NCBI RefSeq assembly: GCF_002174455.2
Contig: NZ_CP147246.1
Coordinates: 3,229,001 to 3,293,000 of the forward strand
Source of the DNA: Enterococcus sp. 9D6_DIV0238
GTDB taxonomy: Bacteria; Bacillota; Bacilli; Lactobacillales; Enterococcaceae
Direction: 5' to 3'
Length of the DNA stretch: 64,000 nucleotides
Below, in pieces: positions 8,839 to 17,633 of the stretch. The translations under genes and the position numbers were made by a program. Positions within the stretch are counted from its first letter, which is position 1, and every line of letters begins with the position of its first letter. The notes under the pieces are model-generated. The model was given only the letters and a program-made list of their open reading frames with translations, made no database searches and was not told the DNA's origin.

Positions 8839-9304
8839 GTTAGGCATCATCACGCTTAGTGATAAAGGGGCGCAAGGACTGCGACAAGATGAGTCTGGGG
8901 ATTTAATAGAGAAAATGCTGAAAGACCAATTTGAGATCATTGATCGAATCCTTATTCCAGATGAAAAAGAAGCGCTGAAGCAGACCTTGATCGACTGGTG
9001 TTCGACATGTGAGTTGATTTTGACTACTGGCGGAACAGGATTGGGCGTGAGAGATATCACACCCGAAACGACAATGAGTATTGCTGATAAAGAAATTCCT
9101 GGAATCAGTGAAGGGATGCGTATGCTTAGTATCAAAAAGACACCGTTCGGTATGTTAAGCCGCGGCGTAGCAGTTCAACGCGACAAGACATTGATCATCA
9201 ATCTACCTGGAAGCCCAAAAGCTGTTGAAGAAATTTTGACTTATCTTCAGCCGATTCTATCACATGCGCTCGACATTTTAACGGATCGTAAAACAGAGCA
9301 CTAA
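8825..9304 (+). CDS. mogA: Molybdopterin adenylyltransferase (MogA/MoaB family)
   Basis: The family adenylates molybdopterin before MoeA inserts molybdenum. Motifs seen are GIITLSDKGAQG at the start, the MPT-binding TTGGTGLGVRDITPE, and NLPGSPKAVEEIL near the end. The start is uncertain. TTG 8825 follows AGGTGA by five bases and gives the normal family N-terminus (160 residues), overlapping the MOSC gene by 14 bases. ATG 8795 would add ten residues and lies deep in the MOSC gene. The overlap suggests translational coupling. Confidence 0.88.
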   Translation: MKLYRLGIITLSDKGAQGLRQDESGDLIEKMLKDQFEIIDRILIPDEKEALKQTLIDWCSTCELILTTGGTGLGVRDITPETTMSIADKEIPGISEGMRMLSIKKTPFGMLSRGVAVQRDKTLIINLPGSPKAVEEILTYLQPILSHALDILTDRKTEH

Positions 9305-9317
9305 ATGGAGGAAAACG

Positions 9318-10292
9318 ATGAAAGTAGTAAAAACGATCGATTCACAAGGGTTGATCCTCTATCAAGACATTACTAAAATCGTCAAAGGTGAGTTCAAAGG
9401 CGTGGCTTTTCGAAAAGGACATCGTGTGACTGCAGAAGATATTCCGATACTGCTCTCGTTAGGAAAAGAACATTTATTTTTACGATCAGAACAGTCGAAC
9501 TTGATCCATGAAAATGAAGCAGCTGACTTTTTGTATCAACTTCTAGCGAGTGAGTTTATGAACGCAACGCCAGTTTCAGAAGGAAAGATAGAAGTAGTTG
9601 CTGAACGTGATGGACTACTGAAAGTCGATCGAGAATTATTGTTTAGACTAAATGCAGTTTCGGGGATGGCCACTGCAACACTTCCCACGAATCAAAAAGT
9701 CCGTGCCGGACAAAAAATAGCTGGTACGCGAATCATTCCCTTAGAAATTGAATCAGCTGCTTTGGTCGAAGCTGAACAAGCTGTAGGGACCGACCCTATA
9801 TTGTCGTTGATTCCGTTTGAAAAAGTGACGATTGGTATTGTGACGACTGGCAGTGAGATCTACAATGGTTTGATCAAGGATGCGTTTGGCCCAGTGATCA
9901 AAGAAAAGCTGGCTGACTATCCGACGGCAGAAATCAAGTTTCATACGATCGTCAATGACGAACCTCATCAGATCACTCAGGCTATCGAGAGTATGCTGGA
10001 AGCTGGAGCAGATATTATTTTTTGTACCGGTGGGATGAGTGTGGATCCGGATGATCGAACACCTTTGGCTATCAAGCAGACTGGAGCAGAAATCATTTCT
10101 CATGGGACACCTGTTTTGCCGGGATCGATGCTTTTACTTGCATACTTAAATGAAAAGACGATCGTCGGTTTGCCTGGCGGAGTCTTATATTCTAAACGTA
10201 CGGTGTTTGATTTATTGCTGCCTAGGATCATGGCCAAAGATAACATAAATAAAGCTGAAATTATCGGCTTGGGTTACGGCGGTTATTTATAG
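9318..10292 (+). CDS. Molybdopterin-binding protein, MoeA/CinA-like fold
   Basis: The 324-residue protein is distinct from the MoeA upstream. The N-terminal part (IVKGEFKGVAFRKGHRVTAEDI) resembles MoeA-related domains. The C-terminal part contains the molybdopterin-binding pattern TTGSEIYNG, then CTGGMSVDPDDRTP and GLPGGVLYSKRTVFD. Proteins of this type occur beside molybdoenzyme genes in clostridia and enterococci and are annotated simply as molybdopterin-binding. A role in processing or handing over the cofactor is inference. GGAGG precedes ATG 9318, 13 bases after mogA. Confidence 0.8.
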   Translation: MKVVKTIDSQGLILYQDITKIVKGEFKGVAFRKGHRVTAEDIPILLSLGKEHLFLRSEQSNLIHENEAADFLYQLLASEFMNATPVSEGKIEVVAERDGLLKVDRELLFRLNAVSGMATATLPTNQKVRAGQKIAGTRIIPLEIESAALVEAEQAVGTDPILSLIPFEKVTIGIVTTGSEIYNGLIKDAFGPVIKEKLADYPTAEIKFHTIVNDEPHQITQAIESMLEAGADIIFCTGGMSVDPDDRTPLAIKQTGAEIISHGTPVLPGSMLLLAYLNEKTIVGLPGGVLYSKRTVFDLLLPRIMAKDNINKAEIIGLGYGGYL

Positions 10293-10313
10293 TCTTAGTG
10301 AAGGAGTGAAACG

Positions 10314-11132
10314 ATGAAGCACCTAAGAAAATCATGTATTCTAGGCTGGATCTTCGCAGTATGCTTTCTTTTATCCGCTTGCACAGCCAATGACACCAAA
10401 AAAACAACGACCGCAAATTCCGCTAGTCAGTCAAAAGAACATCATTTATTGATCGCAGCAGCTGCCAGTTTAGAGGAAGTCATGGAGAATCAGATCATTC
10501 CCGCATACATCAAAGAGCATCCAATGACGACGATCGAAGGCAATTATGATAGTTCGGGGAAACTCCAAACGCAAATCGAAAAAGGTTTGGAGGCCGACAT
10601 ATTTTTTTCAGCTGCAACAAAACAAATGGCTGCGTTGACTGAACAAAAATTGATCGAAGAAAAAAGTGTCGTACCGCTGCTGAAAAATCAGCTAGTGATG
10701 ATCGTACCGAGTGCATCTAAGGAAAATTGGCACTTATTCAGTGATCTGAACAAGGCAGAAACGATTGCAGTCGGCGATCCAGCGAGTGTTCCAGCAGGAC
10801 AATACGCTGAAAAAGGACTAAAAGCAACTGGTGATTGGGCATATGTGAGAGAACATGCGAGCTTTGGTACGAATGTTACAGAAGTTTTGAATTGGGTCGC
10901 AGAGGGAAGTGCCCAAGTTGGACTGGTTTATGCAACGGATGCTGCCTCTAGTGATAAAGTAAATGTCGTTGCTGTGATGCCTGATGACATACTTAATGAA
11001 CCGATCATCTATCCAGTAGGAATCATCTCAAGTTCGAAAGAAAAAGAGACGGCGGAAAGCTTCCTTACATTTTTACAAAGTGAGGAAGTCGCAAAATATT
11101 TTGAAGATACAGGGTTTATTATCAATAAGTAG
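10314..11132 (+). CDS. modA: Molybdate ABC transporter substrate-binding lipoprotein ModA
   Basis: The 272-residue protein begins with a lipoprotein signal peptide; the lipobox is LLSAC with the lipidated C23. The mature part carries ModA hallmarks: AAAASLEEVME (oxyanion-binding N-terminal strand), YDSSGKLQTQIEKGLEADIF, and GDPASVPAGQYAEKGL. It would capture molybdate (or tungstate) outside the membrane and deliver it to ModBC. It follows the molybdopterin-binding gene by 21 bases and has GGAG before ATG 10314. The location inside the cofactor cluster supports molybdate specificity. Confidence 0.94.
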   Translation: MKHLRKSCILGWIFAVCFLLSACTANDTKKTTTANSASQSKEHHLLIAAAASLEEVMENQIIPAYIKEHPMTTIEGNYDSSGKLQTQIEKGLEADIFFSAATKQMAALTEQKLIEEKSVVPLLKNQLVMIVPSASKENWHLFSDLNKAETIAVGDPASVPAGQYAEKGLKATGDWAYVREHASFGTNVTEVLNWVAEGSAQVGLVYATDAASSDKVNVVAVMPDDILNEPIIYPVGIISSSKEKETAESFLTFLQSEEVAKYFEDTGFIINK

Positions 11133-11141
11133 GTGAGTCTG

Positions 11142-11813
11142 ATGGATTTAAGTCCAATTATTATTTCATTCAAAACAGCGATCGTTGCAATCATTTTTAC
11201 TTTTTTCAGTGGTACGATCATTGCTTATTTGATTTTCCGTATGAAAAAGCAAAATTTAAAACTCATTTTCAATAGCTTATTTACCTTGCCGCTGGTGCTA
11301 CCGCCAACGGTTTTTGGCTTTTTCTTACTTGATATTTTTGGTGTCCAGCAACCGATTGGGAAGTTTTTGCTGGATTTTTTTGCGGTAAAAGTCGTTTTTT
11401 CATGGAAAGCAACAGTGATTGCGGCAGTAGCTGTGTCCTTTCCATTGATGTATCGCTCCGCAATCGCAGCCTTTGAGCAAATTGATGGGGATCTTTTTTC
11501 TGCTGCACGAACTTTGGGATTCTCAGAAATGAAAATTTTCTTCAAAATCGCTTTGCCTTTATCTTTGAATGGTTTATTGGCTGGTGGAGTTTTAGCGTTT
11601 GCCAGAGGATTGGGTGAATTTGGTGCTACAACGATGCTGGCAGGAAATATCGCAGGAAAAACACGAACCTTACCATTAGCGATCTATTCAGCTGTCGCTG
11701 CTGGAGATTGGGCTTTAGCTCAAAACTATGTGTGGGTCATCGTCATTATTTGCTTATTGATTCTTTTTATGACGGAATTCTTTGGTCGAAAGTCATGGAG
11801 GCATAAATCATGA
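11142..11813 (+). CDS. modB: Molybdate ABC transporter permease ModB
   Basis: This integral membrane protein of 223 residues has five to six hydrophobic helices and the ABC-permease signature region AARTLGFSEMKIFFKIALPL, followed by GVLAFARGLGEFGATTMLAG, which is typical of ModB. ATG 11142 is chosen over GTG 11133 because AGGTGA lies five bases before it. It directly follows modA and overlaps modC by four bases (ATGA), so the three subunits are probably made in step. Confidence 0.93.
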   Translation: MDLSPIIISFKTAIVAIIFTFFSGTIIAYLIFRMKKQNLKLIFNSLFTLPLVLPPTVFGFFLLDIFGVQQPIGKFLLDFFAVKVVFSWKATVIAAVAVSFPLMYRSAIAAFEQIDGDLFSAARTLGFSEMKIFFKIALPLSLNGLLAGGVLAFARGLGEFGATTMLAGNIAGKTRTLPLAIYSAVAAGDWALAQNYVWVIVIICLLILFMTEFFGRKSWRHKS

Positions 11814-12814
11814 AACTAAGCGTGGATATCAAAAAAAGACTGCAGAACCATACATTGCACGCTGCCTTTGATATAGAAGCAACTACTTTAGGTGTTTTAG
11901 GCGCTTCCGGCTGCGGAAAAAGTATGCTGCTAAAATGTATTGCTGGAATCGAAACGCCAGATTCAGGTCGGATCCAATTAGGTGATCGAGTGTTATTCGA
12001 CAAAGAAGCGACTATCGACTTGTCACCACAAAAACGAAATGTAGGCTTATTATTTCAACAATACGCCCTGTTTCCCCATTTAACGGTGTATAAGAACTTA
12101 GCTAGTGTCACAAAGAATCGTCAGCTGATTTCAGAACTGTTAGAGATGTTTCATTTAGAAAACAGCCGAAATAGCTATCCGCATCAAATCTCCGGCGGTC
12201 AAAAGCAGCGTGCAGCATTAGCTCGGATGTTAGCCTCGGAGCCGGAATTATTGTTGCTGGATGAACCTTTTTCTGCGTTGGATACTTCATTGAAGGAAGA
12301 GCTTCAGCTTGAGCTACAAAAGCGTTTGTCTTCTTTTAGCGGAAATATCTTGATCGTCAGTCATAGCTTAGATGAGTTGTACCGTTTGTGTCCTGAGCTG
12401 ATGATCATGACGGAAGAGACTTGTTTGCAGGGAGAAACAGATACCTTATTTAAACAACCGCAAACCCTAGCAGCAGCCCAGCTGACGGGCTGTAAAAATA
12501 TTTTCCCGATAAAACGAATAGATGCGCATACGGTTTTAGTGACTGGTTGGTCCATACCTTTGACCGTAGCACAAGAAGTATTGCCAAGACATTCTCATAT
12601 TGGGATCAGAGCTCATGATTTTCTATTGGATACTTCGGGAGTGAATCAATTAGAGGTCGAGTATGGTTTTTCACAGCAAACACCTTTTGAACAAAATAGC
12701 TGGTTTTCTCACCGTGGGACAAAGCTTTGGTGGAAAGGCAGTAAACAAGTAGAGGTTCAGGAGATAAAAACATTGACTGTTTTACCCCAGTCAATCATGC
12801 TGTTGACTGAATAG
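11810..12814 (+). CDS. modC: Molybdate ABC transporter ATP-binding protein ModC
   Basis: The 334-residue ATPase has Walker A GASGCGKS (residues ~31-38), a Q-loop (FQQYALFPHL), signature SGGQKQRAALARML and Walker B LLLLDEPFSALDT. About 130 residues follow the ATPase domain (from roughly residue 200), the region that holds TOBE/MOP-like regulatory domains in ModC proteins; no clear molybdate-binding motif could be picked by eye. It ends the second transcription unit, before a strong terminator. Confidence 0.9.
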   Translation: MKLSVDIKKRLQNHTLHAAFDIEATTLGVLGASGCGKSMLLKCIAGIETPDSGRIQLGDRVLFDKEATIDLSPQKRNVGLLFQQYALFPHLTVYKNLASVTKNRQLISELLEMFHLENSRNSYPHQISGGQKQRAALARMLASEPELLLLDEPFSALDTSLKEELQLELQKRLSSFSGNILIVSHSLDELYRLCPELMIMTEETCLQGETDTLFKQPQTLAAAQLTGCKNIFPIKRIDAHTVLVTGWSIPLTVAQEVLPRHSHIGIRAHDFLLDTSGVNQLEVEYGFSQQTPFEQNSWFSHRGTKLWWKGSKQVEVQEIKTLTVLPQSIMLLTE

Positions 12815-12837
12815 CAGCTTAATGAAAGTGATTCGTA

Positions 12838-12884
12838 TAGATGTATTTTCAGAAAATCGGTTTCTGAAAATGCATCTATTTTTT
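12838..12884 (+). terminator. Rho-independent terminator after modC
   Basis: An 18-bp stem (12838-12855 with 12861-12878, one mismatch) with an ATCGG loop is followed by TTTTTT. It ends the moaC-modC unit. Confidence 0.92.
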
Positions 12885-12996
12885 GCTTATTCACAGATTA
12901 TTCACACTATATTCTAAAAATTAGTAAAGGATCAATGATATGATAAGATTTGATTAAGAAATCGAAATGGAGATCGATTTGAAGGAGAATTTATTC

Positions 12997-13893
12997 ATGG
13001 AGCACATTTTAGAAATAAAAGGGGTCAGAAAGTATTTTGGCGATCATATGGTATTAGATGAACTTGATTTGTCTATTACTGAGCCAAAAATAATCGCTCT
13101 TGTCGCCCCGAACGGTACTGGGAAAACAACATTATTGAATATTATTGCAAACATTGATCGACCTGATGAGGGAGCTATCGAAGTTTTAGGCAAAACAAAT
13201 ACAGATTATCGAATGTTTTACACTCTTTCTTATTTACAAGACTCATCCATCCTCTACAGTAACTTGACAGGATTGGATCATTTAGAATTTATCAGAAAAG
13301 AGCATGACGTATCAAAAACCAAGCTTAGGGAATTGATTCAGGAGCTTGAACTGGAAGACTATGTGAAGAAAAAAGTAAAACATTATTCTTTGGGAATGAA
13401 ACAGCGTTTATTGTTGGGCGTTGCCTTGTTGAGTGCTCCGAAAGTGTTGCTGATGGATGAGCCGTTGAATGGGCTGGATCCAAACAGTATTTTGAAAATC
13501 AGGAAGATCATGCTGAAGCTGAACAAACAAGGAGTAACGATCATCTTGTCGTCTCATAACCTGAATGAAATCGAAAAAATCACTGAAGATGTTTACTTTT
13601 TATATGATGGCCGATTGATAACACAAGAAGAAGTGGAGCTGGAAACAGTTCTGTACGATATTGTCGTTCAAGAAATAGATAAGGTTCTTTCATTTCTTTC
13701 AAGAATCGATGTTCCTACTGAACGTCTTTCTGACTATAAATTTCAAGCGGAATTTTCAAAACAGAAACTGGAGGTATTTTATTCATTTTGCAAAGAAGAA
13801 CATATTCAGATTTTAGATCAGCAATTACTCAGCGGTTATTTAGAAACGATTTACTTTAACCTGTTTACAGATCGATTGCAGGTATCGCCATGA
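12997..13893 (+). CDS. ABC transporter ATP-binding protein (export type)
   Basis: The 298-residue ATPase has Walker A APNGTGKT (slightly unusual, with APN instead of GPN), signature YSLGMKQRLLLG, Walker B VLLMDEPLNGLD and the switch His in SSHNLNEIE. It is of the drug/peptide exporter class that pairs with ABC-2 permeases. ATG 12997 is preferred because AAGGAGA lies eight bases before it; the upstream ATG at 12967 has no such site. The substrate is unknown; lantibiotic, antibiotic or lipid-linked export are all possible. It overlaps the first permease gene by four bases. Confidence 0.85.
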   Translation: MEHILEIKGVRKYFGDHMVLDELDLSITEPKIIALVAPNGTGKTTLLNIIANIDRPDEGAIEVLGKTNTDYRMFYTLSYLQDSSILYSNLTGLDHLEFIRKEHDVSKTKLRELIQELELEDYVKKKVKHYSLGMKQRLLLGVALLSAPKVLLMDEPLNGLDPNSILKIRKIMLKLNKQGVTIILSSHNLNEIEKITEDVYFLYDGRLITQEEVELETVLYDIVVQEIDKVLSFLSRIDVPTERLSDYKFQAEFSKQKLEVFYSFCKEEHIQILDQQLLSGYLETIYFNLFTDRLQVSP

Positions 13894-15026
13894 CGTTTGA
13901 ATGGAAAAAATGGTCAAAGCAGCCTAAAAACATCCTTTTGCTAGTGTGTTTAATTTTTTCTGTTTTTCTATCATTAGGGAATCTTCATTATAAAAACCAA
14001 ACAGAGGATCAAGCCGTCTTTGATCATTTAAAGGCGATCAATGATGAGATAGATCCGCCGCAAGGATATGCTGGCCCTGTGGAAAATTATAAATTACTCC
14101 AACTTGTTGATGGATCTGGAACGTTTATTGACAAAAATGGTGAACAGATGAAGCAAATATTGATCGATATTGTTTACCTTCTGGAGGACGAAAATACCGC
14201 ACAAATCAACAAAGATTGGATGGAGAAAACATCTATCCAGACAGAACGTCTTAAGCTTCAGCAGAAATACTTGGATTTGGGTGGAGAAGAATGGAAAAAT
14301 GAGACGAATATCAAAGAAAAGCTGGAGCGAAACAATTGGCTTTTAACTCGTGGACTATCAGTGATCGATTTGTCGATCGGGCAACAGGGAATCAGTTTCG
14401 TTTATTATTTATTAAATAATTGGACGAATTATTTGTTGCTCATAGTGATCGGTTTGTTCTTTTTTGATTATTTGACTGCTGAATATGAACGCCGAAATTA
14501 TTTGTTTTTGGCTGTTCAGCCCGTCAGTAAAAAGGCTGTTTATAAGCGGAAATTTATGTTGAGTGCGCTCGTCGCTATAGGTGTATTTTTAGGGTTGCTG
14601 TTGCTAGGTTTCGTAGTAGCCAGTTTTTTTTATGGAATGGGGAGTGCTGGTTATCCTATAACGATCCATACAGGAAAGGGTTTTTATTTCATTCCAATGT
14701 GGCAGTATCTAGTTGAATCATTGTTTCTACAAATATTGTTTATTCTTTTTGTGTTGCAGCTGTTACAGCTGCTTGCAATAGGATTAAAAAATAGCTTAGA
14801 AGTTCTGAGTCTATTTTTAGTTGTCGTTTTAGTTCCAAACATTTTAGCTAATGTCTTGTCGCTTCCAGAACAATTGACTGTACTATTTCCACTGTTCTAT
14901 ATGGATTCCAATCTAAAAGTGACCATGCTGCAAGATGGCTCTTATCTCTTTAAATGTTGTGTATTACTGGTATGGAATCTTGTTTTAGGAATCGTCTGGA
15001 ATAACTATTTGGGGGATGAGTGGTGA
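13890..15026 (+). CDS. ABC-2 type permease, first of a pair
   Basis: The 378-residue protein has one N-terminal membrane segment (residues ~14-30), then about 130 mostly polar residues likely outside the membrane (~31-165), then five or six hydrophobic helices to the C-terminus. This layout is typical of ABC-2 permeases of bacteriocin- or antibiotic-type exporters. It begins inside the ATPase stop codon (ATGA) and ends inside the start of the next permease (TGATG), so the three genes form one translationally coupled operon. The substrate cannot be deduced. Confidence 0.78.
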   Translation: MTFEWKKWSKQPKNILLLVCLIFSVFLSLGNLHYKNQTEDQAVFDHLKAINDEIDPPQGYAGPVENYKLLQLVDGSGTFIDKNGEQMKQILIDIVYLLEDENTAQINKDWMEKTSIQTERLKLQQKYLDLGGEEWKNETNIKEKLERNNWLLTRGLSVIDLSIGQQGISFVYYLLNNWTNYLLLIVIGLFFFDYLTAEYERRNYLFLAVQPVSKKAVYKRKFMLSALVAIGVFLGLLLLGFVVASFFYGMGSAGYPITIHTGKGFYFIPMWQYLVESLFLQILFILFVLQLLQLLAIGLKNSLEVLSLFLVVVLVPNILANVLSLPEQLTVLFPLFYMDSNLKVTMLQDGSYLFKCCVLLVWNLVLGIVWNNYLGDEW

Positions 15027-16012
15027 TGAATAGTCTTGTATTTGAGCTAAAGAAGACTTGGCGAACTAGAAAAAATTATTTGCTGCTCAGCTTATTTCTA
15101 TTATTGACAGTTGTTTTATTCTGTGTGAATACATTATTGGAAAAACAAGAACAACAAGAGATGTTGGCGTCAAGCCAGGTTGAACATCAAATACGTAACA
15201 ATCAATATGGAGAAGCAATAAAAGTATATTTGGAAGAGATAAACCAAGGAATCGTCAGTCAGGAAGATGGATTTCGTGCAGATGCAGACAAAGGAATTTC
15301 TTTAGAAGGAAAACTGACTTTACCCACCTATCCTTTTTATAGAACAGCGCTGAATCAAGAATTGCTGAAACGTCAGTTGACACCACAGTCACTACGTTTT
15401 GGGACTAAAAATAGCCTTTTTACAATGATTTTATGCGCTTATGTTGCTTCATTTATCGGTATTACTTGCTTCTTATTTCTCTTTGGAGATACGCTGTCGA
15501 AGGAACTGGAAGAAAATAGTTTATATTTTTATCTGTCTCAGCCGATCAATCGAGTGCGCTTGTACCTTACAAAATATTTCCTGGTTTGGAGTCAGTCATT
15601 GCTTACACTGATTCTTATCTTATTTGCCGGATGGATCTGGGCGACGATTTTTTCAGGAAGCAGTTCTTTCAGCTATCCGGTAATAGTCTTTACTGAAAAA
15701 TCAATGGAGCTGATACCTATCATTCAATTGCTCGGAATTGTACTGTTATTGTTTTCCTTTGTATTAGGTTTTGGCTTTGCCCTACATTTCTTGATGAGTT
15801 TACTGTTGAAGAAAACTAGTTTCAGCTTAGTGGGAACACTGTTGATCTTAGTTGAAGGGTATCTTATTGCTACGAGTAAGTATGATTTTTTTAGAAAAAT
15901 CGCTCACTTCAATCCATTTACTTATTTGAATGTTAGCAAGGTTTTTGTCGGGTATGATTTTCGTCCATTTAGTTTGTTTTCGATCGAAAATCAAGAATAC
16001 TATGCCAATTAG
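15026..16012 (+). CDS. ABC-2 type permease, second of a pair, probably truncated by an in-frame stop
   Basis: The 328-residue product has the same layout as its neighbour: an N-terminal helix (ENYLLL-like region near residue 15-32), an extracytoplasmic stretch, then several helices. ATG 15026 overlaps the previous stop codon. It ends at TAG 16010-16012 just after ENQEYYAN. The same frame then continues for 45 more codons with a polar NNQINLVNG stretch and a clear hydrophobic helix, which is the normal end of such permeases. The protein therefore seems to lack its last membrane segment, and the exporter may be inactive or recently damaged. Confidence 0.75.
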   Translation: MNSLVFELKKTWRTRKNYLLLSLFLLLTVVLFCVNTLLEKQEQQEMLASSQVEHQIRNNQYGEAIKVYLEEINQGIVSQEDGFRADADKGISLEGKLTLPTYPFYRTALNQELLKRQLTPQSLRFGTKNSLFTMILCAYVASFIGITCFLFLFGDTLSKELEENSLYFYLSQPINRVRLYLTKYFLVWSQSLLTLILILFAGWIWATIFSGSSSFSYPVIVFTEKSMELIPIIQLLGIVLLLFSFVLGFGFALHFLMSLLLKKTSFSLVGTLLILVEGYLIATSKYDFFRKIAHFNPFTYLNVSKVFVGYDFRPFSLFSIENQEYYAN

Positions 16013-16147
16013 TGTTTACCTCGAGTGCTACATAATAACCAAATCAATTTAGTAAATGGTATTCTTTCTCTTTTAATAGGGATCATACTTCTTCTGATGA
16101 TAGGGATACTTGGTTTTAAGAAAAATCTGCAGCGTTGGAAGCTATAG
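16013..16147 (+). pseudogene. Stranded C-terminal part of the second permease
   Basis: Directly after TAG 16010-16012 the permease frame stays open for 44 sense codons to TAG 16145-16147. It encodes CLPRVLHNNQINLVNG and then a helix rich in Leu and Ile, ending with the basic FKKNLQRWKL. No start codon or ribosome site makes it an independent gene. It is best read as the lost end of the permease. Confidence 0.7.
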
Positions 16148-16246
16148 GTTTTAAAGAGAAGATCGTCCTAGAAGCGGACAGACACATTAAAGGAAAATTA
16201 TGCATGACAAAAGCGCTTAGAATATGACTGTTAAAGTCGTGTTCTA

Positions 16247-16921
16247 ATGAAGATAATGACAGATAAAAAAATAAAAGCACTAAGAAGAATGGTGAATGAG
16301 GATGGAATCATTGCAACTCTTGCGATTGATCAACGTGGCTCTTTAAAAAGATGATCAAAAAAGCTAGCGGACAGGAAACGTCTGATGAAGCGATCATTCA
16401 TTTTAAGGAATTAGTTTACCGTGATTTGACTCCTTATGCGTCAGCAATCCTTTTAGATCCGGAATATGGTCTGTCGGCAGCCGCACTTCGTGATCTAGAC
16501 GCCGGTCTTTTGATCGCTAATGAAGCTTTTTAGTGAAACGCGCTTTAATGTTGATGTGTTAAAAGTGGAAGTACTAGTAAATATGGCGTATGTCGAAGGG
16601 GTTGGAGACGAGGTGTGCTCTACAAAAAAAGAACCTCAGGACCTGTTCAAAGCACAAGCCGAAACAACGAAGCTTCCGTTTATTTTCTTAAGTGCTGGTG
16701 TTAGCAGTGAGTTGTTTCAACAAATCTTATATTTTGCAAAAGAGTCTAGTTCCACATTTAATGGCGTTCTCTGCGGTGGAGCGACTTGGAAAGAAGGGGT
16801 GACATCGTTTGCCCAAAATGGACAAGAAGCTGCCGAAGAATGGTTACAGACGATCGAAAAAGAGCATATTCAAAAGTTAAATGAAGTTCTGAAAGAAACT
16901 GCGACTGCACTTGTTTTATAA
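16247..16921 (+). pseudogene. lacD: Decayed tagatose-1,6-bisphosphate aldolase (lacD-like)
   Basis: Three pieces in different frames align by eye to LacD-type aldolases. Piece 1 starts at ATG 16247 and includes IIATLAIDQRGSLK; a one-base loss in the A run near 16350 causes a stop. Piece 2 (16351-16533) continues with DLTPYASAILLDPEYGLSA and AGLLIANE. Piece 3 (from about 16518) resumes at MKLFSETRFNVDVLKVEV and runs to the normal C-terminus, including FNGVLCGGATW. About 110 residues between pieces 2 and 3, where the Schiff-base Lys is expected, are missing. The intact enzyme would split tagatose-1,6-bisphosphate to triose phosphates. No other tagatose gene is next to it. Confidence 0.85.
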
Positions 16922-16984
16922 CGCTGAGTATGGCATGGGTGCTATTGCTTAGTCTGTAAACGCAGAAAAAATCAAACGAAAAGC

Positions 16985-17013
16985 TTGCATTTCTATTGAT
17001 CTAGTGCTATCCT
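16985..17013 (+). promoter_or_regulatory. Promoter of the rpsN unit
   Basis: TTGCAT and TATCCT are spaced by 17 bases. The predicted start of transcription falls just before or in the adjacent Zur box, which suits repression. Confidence 0.5.
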
Positions 17014-17023
17014 TATCTCTCTT

Positions 17024-17044
17024 AAAACGAAATGATTACGATTT
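17024..17044 (+). promoter_or_regulatory. Zur box (zinc-uptake regulator operator)
   Basis: AAAACGAAAT-G-ATTACGATTT is an inverted repeat around one central base. Each half has ten bases and eight of them pair, and it closely matches the Firmicutes Zur consensus AAATCGTAAT-N-ATTACGATTT. It lies directly upstream of the zinc-independent S14 gene, the classical Zur target. Confidence 0.8.
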
Positions 17045-17063
17045 GAAGGAGGGAGATAAGAAT

Positions 17064-17333
17064 ATGGCGAAAAAATCAAAAATTGCCAAAGCAAAGCAAC
17101 AACAAGCATTGATCGAAAAATATGCTGAACTACGACAAGAATTAAAAGCCAATAAAGATTACGCAGCACTGGCAAAATTACCAAAAGATTCAAACCCAAA
17201 TCGCTTAAAAAACCGCGATTTGATCGATGGAAGACCAAGAGCGTATATGCGAAAATTCGGCATGTCACGGATCAATTTTAGAACGCTGGCACACGCAGGA
17301 CAAATTCCCGGTGTACATAAAGCTAGCTGGTAA
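17064..17333 (+). CDS. rpsN: Zinc-independent 30S ribosomal protein S14
   Basis: The 89-residue protein starts [20 protein letters not shown] and ends [24 protein letters not shown], the long S14 form. It has no Cys at all, so it lacks the zinc ribbon of the short S14 form. In Firmicutes this paralogue replaces zinc-containing S14 when zinc is scarce. ATG 17064 follows AAGGAGGGAG. The Zur box directly upstream fits induction in low zinc. The downstream small gene probably shares the transcript. Confidence 0.95.
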   Translation: MAKKSKIAKAKQQQALIEKYAELRQELKANKDYAALAKLPKDSNPNRLKNRDLIDGRPRAYMRKFGMSRINFRTLAHAGQIPGVHKASW

Positions 17334-17358
17334 TAATAAAGCTTTTGGGGGAGAAACA

Positions 17359-17511
17359 ATGGAAAAACAAGACATTTCAAGCGCACGCAGAAGATTAAAA
17401 TGCACCAATCGAAAGACACGTAAACGTGCACTGAAGATCATTCAGCAGTATAAGCGGGAGAAAAAAAATCGAGCGGTGGCTTTAAACAACGCTAGTACGA
17501 TCAATAGTTGA
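17359..17511 (+). CDS. Small basic protein, possible metal-homeostasis family
   Basis: The 50-residue protein is highly basic: SSARRRLKCTNRKTRKRALKI followed by QQYKREKKNR. One Cys is present. It starts at ATG 17359 after GGGGGAGA and lies 25 bases after rpsN, before a terminator, so it should be under the same Zur control. Small proteins with this ARRRLK...RKRALK pattern in lactobacilli and enterococci are labelled putative metal-homeostasis proteins; I recognise the pattern only loosely. A ribosome-associated role in zinc shortage is an alternative. Confidence 0.65.
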   Translation: MEKQDISSARRRLKCTNRKTRKRALKIIQQYKREKKNRAVALNNASTINS

Positions 17512-17540
17512 AGAAGAAAATGACCATTTCTTCTATAAAA

Positions 17541-17577
17541 AAGTAAAGCATTCCAAGGGGAAGCTTTACTTTTTTTT
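17541..17577 (+). terminator. Terminator after the rpsN unit
   Basis: AAGTAAAGC (17541-17549) pairs with GCTTTACTT (17563-17571), followed by a run of T. Confidence 0.85.
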
Positions 17578-17633
17578 CGTCTAAGCATAAAATATTAGAG
17601 AATGTGTTTAGGGAAAAGAAAAGGGAGAACGTT

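Noticed and set aside
16148..16246. Possible further gene between the permease tail and the lacD relic
   Set aside because: Stops occur in all frames and no family similarity is visible.
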